Positions 1 through 7,465 of a DNA stretch of 64,000 nucleotides are shown piece after piece. The notes beneath the pieces were generated by a model. It searched no databases. It saw nothing but the letters and a program-made list of their open reading frames with translations, and was not told the origin of the DNA. A program made the position numbers and the translations under genes. Every line of letters begins with the position of its first letter. Positions within the stretch are counted from its first letter, which is position 1. The stretch comes from Chitinophaga pinensis (GTDB lineage: Bacteria; Bacteroidota; Bacteroidia; B-17B0; Aurantibacillaceae), in NCBI GenBank assembly GCA_945860225.1, contig CAMAPT010000006.1, forward strand, positions 62,001-126,000. Direction: 5' to 3'.

Positions 1-738
1 TTATTAATTACTAATTCAGTAATTGCTCAAATACCTAGTCGACCTAATCCGGAACACTTATACAATAATTTATCTAAGACTTTTCCTGATTTTTTATCGC
101 GAAAAGAAGCAAATCAGCTTGAAAAACAACTGCAGCGTTTCAGTAATGAAACTTCAAATCAAATCTGTATTGTTATAACCGATGATCTAAATGGGTTGGA
201 TGCCTCTTCTTTTGCTGTCGGTATTTTAAATCAATGGGGTATTGGACAAAAAGATAAAAACAATGGTGTGGTTATCTTAGTTAAACCAACCGGAAAACCA
301 AACGAACGAAAATTATTAATTTCTGTAGGCTATGGTTTAGAAGGGGCTATTACTGACATAGAAACCAAACACATTCGAGAAGAACAAATTGTACCCAATT
401 TTAAAAAAGGATTATACTTTGATGGGCTAGAAGCAGGATGTGAGGCGCTTATGCTAGCTGCCAAAGGTGAGTATAACGAAAAAACTCATTCTAAACAAAA
501 TGATAATGGCGTTTCATTTATCAGAAATCATCCAGTTTTGTTTCTCATCTTAGTTATCTTAATAGTCTTTATTTTATTTAAAACGCCTGGCGGAGGTGGC
601 AGAGGTGGAACTACCTATTTTGGCGGTGGCTCTTCTTTTGGAGGTTTTGGGGGCGGTTACCATGGGGGCGGTGACTCTTCTTTTGGTGGATTTGGCGGCG
701 GTTCAGGTGGTGGTGGTGGTTCAGGAGGAAATTGGTAA
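1..738 (+). CDS. TPM-domain (YgcG-type) membrane protein, 5' end cut by window
   Basis: The reading frame is open from base 1, so the N-terminus lies outside the window. The visible part starts with the end of a probable signal peptide, then a TPM domain (Pfam TPM_phosphatase) with the typical runs NQICIVITDDLNG, WGIGQKDKNNGVVILV and RKLLISVGYGLEGAI. One membrane helix follows (HPVLFLILVILIVFILF) and then a tail made almost entirely of Gly, Ser and Phe. This order (exported TPM domain, one helix, Gly-rich tail) is the usual architecture of YgcG-like proteins, which sit in the cytoplasmic membrane with the TPM domain outside. Related TPM proteins act in photosystem II repair in plants, but the function in Bacteroidota is not settled. 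A TTG at 196 is internal and should not be used as the start. Confidence 0.85.
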   Translation, partial: LLITNSVIAQIPSRPNPEHLYNNLSKTFPDFLSRKEANQLEKQLQRFSNETSNQICIVITDDLNGLDASSFAVGILNQWGIGQKDKNNGVVILVKPTGKPNERKLLISVGYGLEGAITDIETKHIREEQIVPNFKKGLYFDGLEAGCEALMLAAKGEYNEKTHSKQNDNGVSFIRNHPVLFLILVILIVFILFKTPGGGGRGGTTYFGGGSSFGGFGGGYHGGGDSSFGGFGGGSGGGGGSGGNW

Positions 739-838
739 ATATTTTACAAAACAATATTTAAGTGTCATTTTTTTAGCTCAATAGTTTTGTTTCACCAATA
801 AATAATTTATTTTTACCCAAAAATAAACTATTACTATT

Positions 839-1183
839 ATGAGTTCTCATCACGATCACGACCAACATTCTCAAGAACCAAAAAAAGTTGCTTTTCGCAC
901 ACCATTGATTTTAGGTTTAGTTACCATTTTTATTATTTTATTGGCAGTAAGTACATGCGATAATAAACATCATGATTCTTGCCAAGAAGATTGCTCTGAA
1001 GAATGTATGAAAAAATGTGAAGCAGGCGATAAGTCAGACTGCGGTTCTAAACACGAAGAAGCACATGAAGCTACTACCCACGGAGCCTCTCACTCTGAAG
1101 AACATGTTGTTGCTAAAGACACCTTATTAAAAGTTGATTCTACCGCTACAAAAAAGGCAGAAACTCACACAAATCACCACTAA
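839..1183 (+). CDS. small His/Cys-rich single-pass membrane protein, unknown function
   Basis: This 114-residue protein starts with a His-rich stretch (SSHHDHDQH), has one membrane helix at about residues 22-40 (TPLILGLVTIFIILLAVST), then a segment with seven Cys (CDNKHHDSCQEDCSEECMKK and on), and ends in a His/Glu-rich tail closing with THTNHH. I do not recognise a family. The density of His and Cys on both sides of one helix would suit metal binding, but this is inference from composition only. The gene stands alone, 100 bases after the TPM gene, and a clear hairpin terminator follows it. The ATG at 839 is preceded by an AT-rich leader without a Shine-Dalgarno sequence, as is usual in this phylum. 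Confidence 0.7.
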   Translation: MSSHHDHDQHSQEPKKVAFRTPLILGLVTIFIILLAVSTCDNKHHDSCQEDCSEECMKKCEAGDKSDCGSKHEEAHEATTHGASHSEEHVVAKDTLLKVDSTATKKAETHTNHH

Positions 1184-1204
1184 TTTTTAAATAATCAATT
1201 CTTT

Positions 1205-1240
1205 AAGCCTTACATAATAAACTTTGTAAGGCTTTTTTTG
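1205..1240 (+). terminator. rho-independent terminator of the His/Cys-rich gene
   Basis: A perfect 10-bp stem (AAGCCTTACA at 1205-1214 with TGTAAGGCTT at 1225-1234) has a 10-base loop and is followed by a T run, 22 bases after the stop codon. Confidence 0.85.
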
Positions 1241-1325
1241 TTTCATAATTGAAACCTATAATACACCTTTATTTTGTCGGTTAAATAGGTTTTTTGTAAT
1301 ATTACACACCTTAAAAAAACATAAA

Positions 1326-2504
1326 ATGGCTACAGATAACTTTCAAGCGCACGATTATTATTTAATGGACGAATTATTAAGTGATGAACATAAATTAATT
1401 CGTGATACTGCCCGTGCATGGGTAAAAAAAGAAGTAACTCCAATTGTAGAAGAGGCTTGTCAAACAACCACTTTCCCAAAACAATGGATTAAAGGATTAG
1501 CCGAAATTGGCGCATTTGGACCTTACATTCCGGCAGAATATGGCGGACCCGGACTAGATCAAATTTCATACGGTTTAATTATGCAAGAATTAGAACGCGG
1601 AGATAGCGGATTACGTTCTACCGCTTCTGTACAAAGTTCTTTGGTAATGTACCCCATTTATGCTTATGGTAGCGAAGAACAAAAGAAAAAATATTTACCA
1701 AAACTAGCTGCCGGAGAATTAATGGGTTGTTTTGGATTAACTGAACCTGACCATGGAAGTAATCCTAATGGAATGATTACAAACTTTAAAGATAAAGGAG
1801 ATCATTACTTATTAAACGGTGCTAAGATGTGGATTAGTAATTCCCCGTTTGCCGATATAGCCGTTGTATGGGCCAAAGATGAAGAAGGAGTCGTAAGAGG
1901 ATTAATCGTTGAAAGAGGTTATGAAGGATTTACAACTCCTGAAACGCATGGAAAATGGAGCTTACGTGCTAGTGCTACAGGCGAATTAGTATTTGATAAT
2001 GTAAAAGTTCCTAAAGAAAATTTATTGCCAAATGTTAAAGGATTAAAAGGGCCTTTGGGTTGTTTAAATTCAGCTCGTTTTGGTATTGCATGGGGTGTAA
2101 TAGGTGCTGCCATGGATTGTTATGACAGTGCTTTACGTTACAGTAAAGAACGTATTCAATTTGGTAAACCAATTGGAGCATTTCAGTTAACTCAAAAAAA
2201 ATTGGCAGAAATGATCACTGAAATTACAAAAGCTCAGTTGTTAACTTTCCGTTTAGGGCAATTAAAAAATGAAAATCGTGCTACACCTGCTCAAATTAGT
2301 ATGGCTAAGCGTAATAACGTAAACATGGCTTTACAAATTGCTCGTGAGGCTCGTCAAATTCATGGTGGCATGGGCATAACAGGTGAATATCCTATTATGC
2401 GTCACATGATGAACTTAGAATCTGTTATTACGTATGAAGGAACCCATGATATTCATTTATTAATTACCGGAATGGATGTTACAGGCTTTAATGCATTTTC
2501 TTAA
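1326..2504 (+). CDS. gcdH: acyl-CoA dehydrogenase, probably glutaryl-CoA dehydrogenase
   Basis: This flavoprotein of 392 residues would oxidise and decarboxylate glutaryl-CoA to crotonyl-CoA in lysine and tryptophan breakdown, passing electrons to ETF. Acyl-CoA dehydrogenase signatures are complete: the mid-domain motif FGLTEPDHGSNP, the FAD and substrate region GAKMWISNSPFADIAVVWAK, and the C-terminal run RQIHGGMGITGEYPIMRH. The catalytic base is Glu371 in TYEGTHDIH, the position and context used by glutaryl-CoA dehydrogenases (human Glu370) and not by short- or medium-chain enzymes. The family call rests on that motif and on the TEPDHGSNP variant. The gene is monocistronic, with a bidirectional terminator shared with nadC. 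No other glutarate pathway gene is in the window. Another acyl-CoA dehydrogenase subfamily is the main alternative. Confidence 0.85.
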   Translation: MATDNFQAHDYYLMDELLSDEHKLIRDTARAWVKKEVTPIVEEACQTTTFPKQWIKGLAEIGAFGPYIPAEYGGPGLDQISYGLIMQELERGDSGLRSTASVQSSLVMYPIYAYGSEEQKKKYLPKLAAGELMGCFGLTEPDHGSNPNGMITNFKDKGDHYLLNGAKMWISNSPFADIAVVWAKDEEGVVRGLIVERGYEGFTTPETHGKWSLRASATGELVFDNVKVPKENLLPNVKGLKGPLGCLNSARFGIAWGVIGAAMDCYDSALRYSKERIQFGKPIGAFQLTQKKLAEMITEITKAQLLTFRLGQLKNENRATPAQISMAKRNNVNMALQIAREARQIHGGMGITGEYPIMRHMMNLESVITYEGTHDIHLLITGMDVTGFNAFS

Positions 2505-2524
2505 TCATTTTTAAGTAACAAAAG

Positions 2525-2553
2525 AAAAAACCCTGATAATCTCAGGGTTTTTT
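2525..2553. terminator. bidirectional terminator between gcdH and nadC
   Basis: The sequence AAAAAACCCTGA (2525-2536), loop TAATC, TCAGGGTTTTTT (2542-2553) forms a 6-bp GC-containing core flanked by A and T runs. It lies between two convergent genes and can stop transcription from both sides. Confidence 0.85.
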
Positions 2554-2591
2554 CTTTTTAATGACATTTTTACGCGTATTAACGATCAAAA

Positions 2592-3461
2592 TCAATTAAA
2601 TGCTTTCAAGCTTAAATCCATGCTTTTAACATGATGTGTTAAAGCTCCTACTGAAATAAAATCAACACCACACTTAGCATAAGAAGCAATATTTTTTTCG
2701 GTAATACCTCCCGAACTTTCAATTTCAAAACGATGATTAATTAAAGCCACGGCTTTTTTAGTCTCTGAAATTGAATAATTATCCAACATAATGCGTTGAA
2801 ACCCTCCTTTATCCAATATCAGCTTCACATCATTTAAAGTACGTGTTTCAACTTCTATAGGTAATTTTTTCCTTGTTTTCTTTAAATAAGCATGGGTGGC
2901 ATCAAGGGCCTCTATAATTCCACCGGAAAAATCAATATGATTGTCTTTTAGCATAATCATATCATATAATCCAAATCGATGATTCGCGCCTCCACCAATT
3001 ACAACGGCCCATTTTTCAAAAAACCGAAAATTAGGTGTGGTTTTTCGTGTATCAATAACTTTTGTTCTGGTACCTACACAAAGGCTTTGTAAATAATTGG
3101 TTTTAGTTGCAATGGCACTCATACGTTGCATCACGTTCAAAACCAATCGTTCTGTAGTCAATAATTTACGCGAACTCCCTTCTACAATAAATGCGATATC
3201 TCCAACATTAACCCTATCTCCATCATTTAACATGGCAGTGAATTTGATTTTAGGATCTACCAACCTAAAAATCTCTTTAGCAGCCTCAATACCTGCAATA
3301 ATGCCATTTTCTTTTACTAGTAAACGGCATTTTCCTTTTTTTGATGCGGAAATCGTAGCCATTGCCGAATGATCACCATCACCCACATCTTCCTGTAAAG
3401 CATTTTTAACAAACGCCTTAAAATTAAAATGTTTCTTATGTTGTTGTATGTATTTATCCAT
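2592..3461 (-). CDS. nadC: nicotinate-nucleotide pyrophosphorylase (quinolinate phosphoribosyltransferase)
   Basis: NadC makes nicotinate mononucleotide from quinolinate and PRPP in de novo NAD synthesis. The 289 residues match family length. Diagnostic motifs are TRKTTPNFRFFEKWAV (substrate-binding Arg/Lys), GGGANHRFGLYDMIMLKDNH (core active-site segment), EVETRTL, IMLDNY and the phosphate-binding end ESSGGI...VDFISVGALTHH. The ATG at 3461 overlaps the end of the upstream DUF4783 gene by 8 bases (ATGGATAA), which indicates translational coupling in a two-gene operon. nadA and nadB are not in the window. Confidence 0.95.
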   Translation of the reverse strand: MDKYIQQHKKHFNFKAFVKNALQEDVGDGDHSAMATISASKKGKCRLLVKENGIIAGIEAAKEIFRLVDPKIKFTAMLNDGDRVNVGDIAFIVEGSSRKLLTTERLVLNVMQRMSAIATKTNYLQSLCVGTRTKVIDTRKTTPNFRFFEKWAVVIGGGANHRFGLYDMIMLKDNHIDFSGGIIEALDATHAYLKKTRKKLPIEVETRTLNDVKLILDKGGFQRIMLDNYSISETKKAVALINHRFEIESSGGITEKNIASYAKCGVDFISVGALTHHVKSMDLSLKAFN

Positions 3462-3828
3462 TATCGTTCTCTATTCTAAATTGTGAAATGATGCTTCCTC
3501 TAACCAATATAGAAATCCTAAATTTACCATTATGAGTGTCTAGAAGACCTGTAATAAATTGTTGTTCACCGTTTAGAACACTTTTATGTAAAGCCTGATA
3601 ACTTTTGAATTTATGTTTGCTTAAAAAATCTTCAATCATAGCCTGTGCCTGAGATTTACTTAATAAATCTTCTTCCTCCAATATCTTAATAGATAGCTTT
3701 TCGGAAAACACTTTCACTAATTCTGAAAAATTCCCTTTTTTAAGTGAATTCGTTACATCATCCGTCACATCTTTAGATGTAAAAGAAAATAACAAGAAAC
3801 CAAATAAAATAATGAAGAGGGATTTCAT
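3454..3828 (-). CDS. DUF4783-type exported protein
   Basis: The protein is about 124 residues from the ATG at 3828. That start places a clear signal peptide first (MKSLFIILFGFLLFSFTS). A longer open frame to 3906 would put 26 hydrophilic residues before it and is less likely. The mature part (LKKGNFSELVKVFSEKLSIKI, ... QAQAMIEDFLSKHKFKSYQALHKS ... EQQFITGLL) matches DUF4783, a small NTF2-like fold common in Bacteroidota and often found beside nadC. Function is unknown. It overlaps nadC by 8 bases, so the two are almost certainly co-transcribed. Confidence 0.8.
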   Translation of the reverse strand: MKSLFIILFGFLLFSFTSKDVTDDVTNSLKKGNFSELVKVFSEKLSIKILEEEDLLSKSQAQAMIEDFLSKHKFKSYQALHKSVLNGEQQFITGLLDTHNGKFRISILVRGSIISQFRIENDNG

Positions 3829-4076
3829 TAATGTAAATTTTTTATGCTTAGTGGCAATTTTTATGCCTGAATTCGAATTAGTTGACATCAATAAATATAT
3901 TAACAAAATTAATTCAATTAATGTTGATTTAATTCTAAATAGACGACAATTTATAAACTAATTCATGGTTATATCTCTATTTAAAAACATGTAATTATAC
4001 ATTGCCGCATATATAAATGATATGCAATATTTTACCAAATTAGATAAGAGACTGTTAATAAATAAGGTAGCCTTTT

Positions 4077-4107
4077 CTGACATTTTAAAACCCATTATCT
4101 ATTTTTG
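4077..4107 (+). promoter_or_regulatory. candidate promoter of the 4125 gene
   Basis: TATTTTTG at 4100-4107 fits the Bacteroidota -7 element TAnnTTTG and ends 17 bases before the ATG. An imperfect -33 element (CTG, 4077-4079) lies 20 bases upstream. The match on one side only keeps confidence low. Confidence 0.35.
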
Positions 4108-4124
4108 GATAAAAAATAAACATT

Positions 4125-4502
4125 ATGTATAAATTCATTCTAATTCTTTCTTTTTGTTTTTTAAATGTGTCTCTATCGTTAGGACAGGCCAAACATATTG
4201 GTAAATCAGGTATCGAAATCCTAAAAACATATAGTCAAAACGTACTTGGTAAAAACATCGGATACTATGTTGAATTTAAGAACAATAGCCCTGAAACGGT
4301 TGATGGTTTAAAATGGATTGCAAGTTTTTATGATAATTTTGGGGAACTGAAAGGAAAAAGAGAGGGAAGCTGGGAATCAGGAAACATTATTTCTGCGATG
4401 AAACCTGGAGATTCAACTAAAGACCTCGAGGCATCTTATGTAGATGGAGGAACAAAAGTTTTTATTCGAATTACACAAGTTCATACTGTTGCGAAAGAAT
4501 AA
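4125..4502 (+). CDS. small exported protein of unknown function
   Basis: The 125-residue product has a Sec signal peptide (MYKFILILSFCFLNVSLSLGQA) and a mature part rich in beta-strand patterns: IGYYVEFKNNSPETVDGLKWIASFYDNFGELKG, then a GDSTKDLEASYVDGGTKVFIRITQVHTVAKE end. The pattern of a comparison of tissue-like strands around WIASFYDNFGE resembles FxLYD-type or other small Ig-like secreted domains, but I cannot assign a family with certainty. It is transcribed alone, with paaZ starting 106 bases later on the same strand. It probably resides in the periplasm or on the cell surface. Confidence 0.7.
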   Translation: MYKFILILSFCFLNVSLSLGQAKHIGKSGIEILKTYSQNVLGKNIGYYVEFKNNSPETVDGLKWIASFYDNFGELKGKREGSWESGNIISAMKPGDSTKDLEASYVDGGTKVFIRITQVHTVAKE

Positions 4503-4608
4503 TCAAATCAGTAAAGCAAAAATTTCTCCTTGAGTAATGCTTAAACTAATACTTTTCTAATTACCAATTAATTCGCTAAATTTCAATTCTAAAATAGATT
4601 TTACTAAG

Positions 4609-6657
4609 ATGAGCACATTACATAACTATGCCTGCGGACAATGGGTTGCAGGAGCCGATAACGGACAACAATTATTTAATGCCATTACCGGTGATGTAGT
4701 AGCTACTGCGAGCAGTAAGGGTTTGGATTTTGCCAAAATGTTGGATTATGCCAGAACAGTTGGCGGACCAAAATTGCGAAAAATGACCTTTCAAGAGCGT
4801 GGTTTGATGCTGAAAGCACTTGCTATACATTTATTGAGTAAAAAAGAAGAATTTTATAAAATATCTTGGGCAACTGGTGCTACCCGCATTGATAGTTGGG
4901 TTGATATTGAAGGTGGTATTGGGAACTTATTTACCTACGCCTCATTGCGCCGTCAGTTTCCAAATGAAACATTTTGTTATGAAGGCGATGTAGCTAGATT
5001 AAGCAAGAACAATACTTTCATCGGACATCACATTTGTGTTCCGAAAGAAGGAGTTGCCATTCATATCAATGCATTTAATTTCCCGGTTTGGGGTATGCTA
5101 GAAAAAATTGCAGTCAACTGGTTTGCTGGCGTTCCTGCCATTGTAAAACCAGCAACAGTTACTTCTTTTTTAACCGAAGCAGTGGTTAAAGAAATCATTG
5201 CAAGTGGCATTGTTCCCGAAGGTGCATTGCAATTAATTTGCGGAAGTGCCAATGGAATTTTAGATCATGTCATCAATCAGGATGTGGTTACATTCACTGG
5301 CTCTGCATCAACAGGAAAAATGCTGAAATCTCATCCGCGATTAATTGAAGAATCGGTTCATTTTAACATGGAGGCTGATTCGCTGAATTGTTGTGTCTTA
5401 GGTAATGATGTGACTCCTGCTATGCCTGAATTTGATATTTTTATTAAAGAAATAGCCCGTGAAATCACCACCAAAGCCGGACAAAAATGTACGGCTGTGA
5501 GAAGAATTATTGTTCCTGAAAACCTTGTAGAAGATGTGCAGATAGCCTTAGGTAAACGCTTGGCGCAAACAGTAATCGGCGACCCAAATGTAGAAGGTGT
5601 ACGCATGGGTTCTTTGGCTGGGCAAACTCAATTACTGGAAGTAAAAGAAAAAGTAGAACAGCTTTCTAAAACTCAAAAAATCATCATCGGTGATTTCGAA
5701 AAATTTGAGGTGAAAGGTGCTGATAAACAAAAAGGTGCATTTATGCCGCCAATCATTTTTTTAAACGAAAAACCATTCACCAATACAGATTGTCATAACA
5801 TTGAAGCCTTTGGCCCTGTAAGCACCATTATGCCTTACAAAACAATTGACGAAGCTATTGAACTCAGTAAAATGGGGAAAGGTAGTTTAGTAAGTTCTAT
5901 TGTTACTGCTGATGACCGCATTGCGCGCATGTACACCATTGGTGCAGCGTGTATGCATGGAAGAATTTTAGTATTGAATAATGAATGTGCCAAAGAAAGT
6001 ACCGGACATGGTTCACCAATGCCAATGCTCGTTCACGGTGGTCCTGGAAGAGCAGGCGGTGGAGAGGAAATGGGTGGCAAACGAGGCGTGTTTCATTATT
6101 TACAACGTACTGCCATTCAAGGTTCGCCAACAACCATTACTGCAATTACCGGACAGTACCAACAAGGTGCCAAACAAATTGAAAAAGATATTCATCCTTT
6201 CCGTCAACATTTTGAAGACTTGGAAATTGGTGAAACATTAATTACTGCCAAACATACCATAACAGATGCCGATGTGGTAAACTTTGCGAACGTAAGCGGT
6301 GACCATTTTTATGCCCATACGGATGTAACGAGTTTAGATGGAACTATTTTCACTGGACGCGTTGCCCATGGTTACTACATTTTAAGTAAAGCGGCCGGTT
6401 TGTTTGTAAATGCTAAAAAAGGGCCTGTACTATTAAATTACGGCATTGATGAGTGTCGTTTTACCAAACCGGTTTATATGGGTAGCACGATTGGTGTTCG
6501 TTTTACCTGCAAGGAAAAAATTGATCAAGAGAAAAAAAATCCGGAAGATATTGCCAAAGGAATTGTGAAATGGTTAGTGGATGTATATGATGAAACAGGA
6601 GAAACCGTTGCCATAGCGACCATTTTAACCATGGTAAAAAAACGAAATCAAGATTAG
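4609..6657 (+). CDS. paaZ: PaaZ-type bifunctional aldehyde dehydrogenase / enoyl-CoA hydratase
   Basis: PaaZ opens the oxepin-CoA ring of the aerobic phenylacetate pathway with its MaoC-like domain and oxidises the resulting semialdehyde with its ALDH domain. The 682 residues match the bifunctional family. The ALDH domain spans roughly residues 1-510, with catalytic Cys294 in GQKCTAVRR and the EAFGPV motif. The hydratase domain covers about 540-675, with Asp565 and His570 in SGDHFYAHTD and the hot-dog motif RVAHGYYILS. These positions match the E. coli enzyme (Cys295; Asp561/His566) closely. No other paa gene (paaABCDE, paaK, paaJ) is in the window, so the enzyme may serve a distant paa cluster or another ring or chain CoA substrate. 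A hairpin terminator follows. Confidence 0.92.
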   Translation: MSTLHNYACGQWVAGADNGQQLFNAITGDVVATASSKGLDFAKMLDYARTVGGPKLRKMTFQERGLMLKALAIHLLSKKEEFYKISWATGATRIDSWVDIEGGIGNLFTYASLRRQFPNETFCYEGDVARLSKNNTFIGHHICVPKEGVAIHINAFNFPVWGMLEKIAVNWFAGVPAIVKPATVTSFLTEAVVKEIIASGIVPEGALQLICGSANGILDHVINQDVVTFTGSASTGKMLKSHPRLIEESVHFNMEADSLNCCVLGNDVTPAMPEFDIFIKEIAREITTKAGQKCTAVRRIIVPENLVEDVQIALGKRLAQTVIGDPNVEGVRMGSLAGQTQLLEVKEKVEQLSKTQKIIIGDFEKFEVKGADKQKGAFMPPIIFLNEKPFTNTDCHNIEAFGPVSTIMPYKTIDEAIELSKMGKGSLVSSIVTADDRIARMYTIGAACMHGRILVLNNECAKESTGHGSPMPMLVHGGPGRAGGGEEMGGKRGVFHYLQRTAIQGSPTTITAITGQYQQGAKQIEKDIHPFRQHFEDLEIGETLITAKHTITDADVVNFANVSGDHFYAHTDVTSLDGTIFTGRVAHGYYILSKAAGLFVNAKKGPVLLNYGIDECRFTKPVYMGSTIGVRFTCKEKIDQEKKNPEDIAKGIVKWLVDVYDETGETVAIATILTMVKKRNQD

Positions 6658-6674
6658 TTTTTAAAACAATCATC

Positions 6675-6729
6675 AAAAAATCGCATCATGCTTAAGGCTA
6701 AACAGCTACAAGAAATGATGCGATTTTTT
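6675..6729. terminator. bidirectional terminator between paaZ and comF
   Basis: AAAAAATCGCATCAT (6675-6689) pairs with ATGATGCGATTTTTT (6715-6729) around a 25-base loop. The arms end in A and T runs, so it can act for the two convergent genes. Confidence 0.75.
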
Positions 6730-6783
6730 GTTTTTCCAATCACCTATCTCCACAATTTATACCTTAGAATAAGTAAAAACGGA

Positions 6784-7464
6784 TTAACGTTCAGCAAACG
6801 CAATACTTAGTACACTAATTTTAATTCCGTCGATTGTATTTAGTACACGACAGCAAGCTTCGATGGTAGCTCCGGTTGTAATCACATCATCTACCAAAAT
6901 AATGTGCTTTTCGCTTAATTCATGGGTCTGAGATAATTCAAAAACATCCTCTACATTTTCCCAGCGTTCATATTTACTTTTTTTAGTTTGGGTTGTCGTA
7001 AATTCTCGTCTTAGTAAAAAAGTATTCGCACACGGAACATCAAGTACTTGCGCTATACCTTTTGCAAATTCTTCACTTTGATTATATCCCCGCATTTTCT
7101 TTTTTTTATCATGTAGCGGAACCGGGATGATGTAATCCGCATTTTTAATTAATTCGTGTTGTAATAAATCGTTGGCAAACCATTTACCAAGTAAAACGGC
7201 TAATTCTTTATTTCCTTTATATTTTATAGCATGTAATAATTTTTGTACTCTTCCTTTCTTTTGAAATATGTAAAAACTATAAGCGCAGACTAATTGAACT
7301 CTGCCATAAAAAATTTGCTCTACTGGATTTTTCGCACTTAAAAGAGGAAGTTTGGGCATATTCAAATAACAATCGTTACACACTTCATCTTCATGCTTGT
7401 AGAGTGAATTGCCACATGCTATGCAATTTCGCGGATAAAAAAGAGCTAAAAAATCGTTTAACAT
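6784..7464 (-). CDS. comF: ComF family phosphoribosyltransferase-like protein
   Basis: The 226-residue protein has a four-Cys zinc-finger region at the N-terminus (CIACGNSLYKHEDEVCNDC) and a type I PRTase fold at the C-terminus with the PRPP-binding motif HIILVDDVITTGATIE. The pattern IIPVPLHDKKKKMRGYNQSEEFAKGIA is typical of ComF/GntX. In naturally competent bacteria ComF is needed for uptake or handling of transforming DNA. Many Bacteroidota carry it without a proven competence system, so the role here is inferred. It starts one base after the stop of the lamin-tail gene, which suggests co-transcription. Confidence 0.9.
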   Translation of the reverse strand: MLNDFLALFYPRNCIACGNSLYKHEDEVCNDCYLNMPKLPLLSAKNPVEQIFYGRVQLVCAYSFYIFQKKGRVQKLLHAIKYKGNKELAVLLGKWFANDLLQHELIKNADYIIPVPLHDKKKKMRGYNQSEEFAKGIAQVLDVPCANTFLLRREFTTTQTKKSKYERWENVEDVFELSQTHELSEKHIILVDDVITTGATIEACCRVLNTIDGIKISVLSIAFAER

Positions 7465-7465
7465 A

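Noticed and set aside
196-738. Separate gene starting at TTG 196
   Set aside because: The frame is open to base 1 and the upstream residues belong to the same TPM domain, so it is one gene cut by the window edge.
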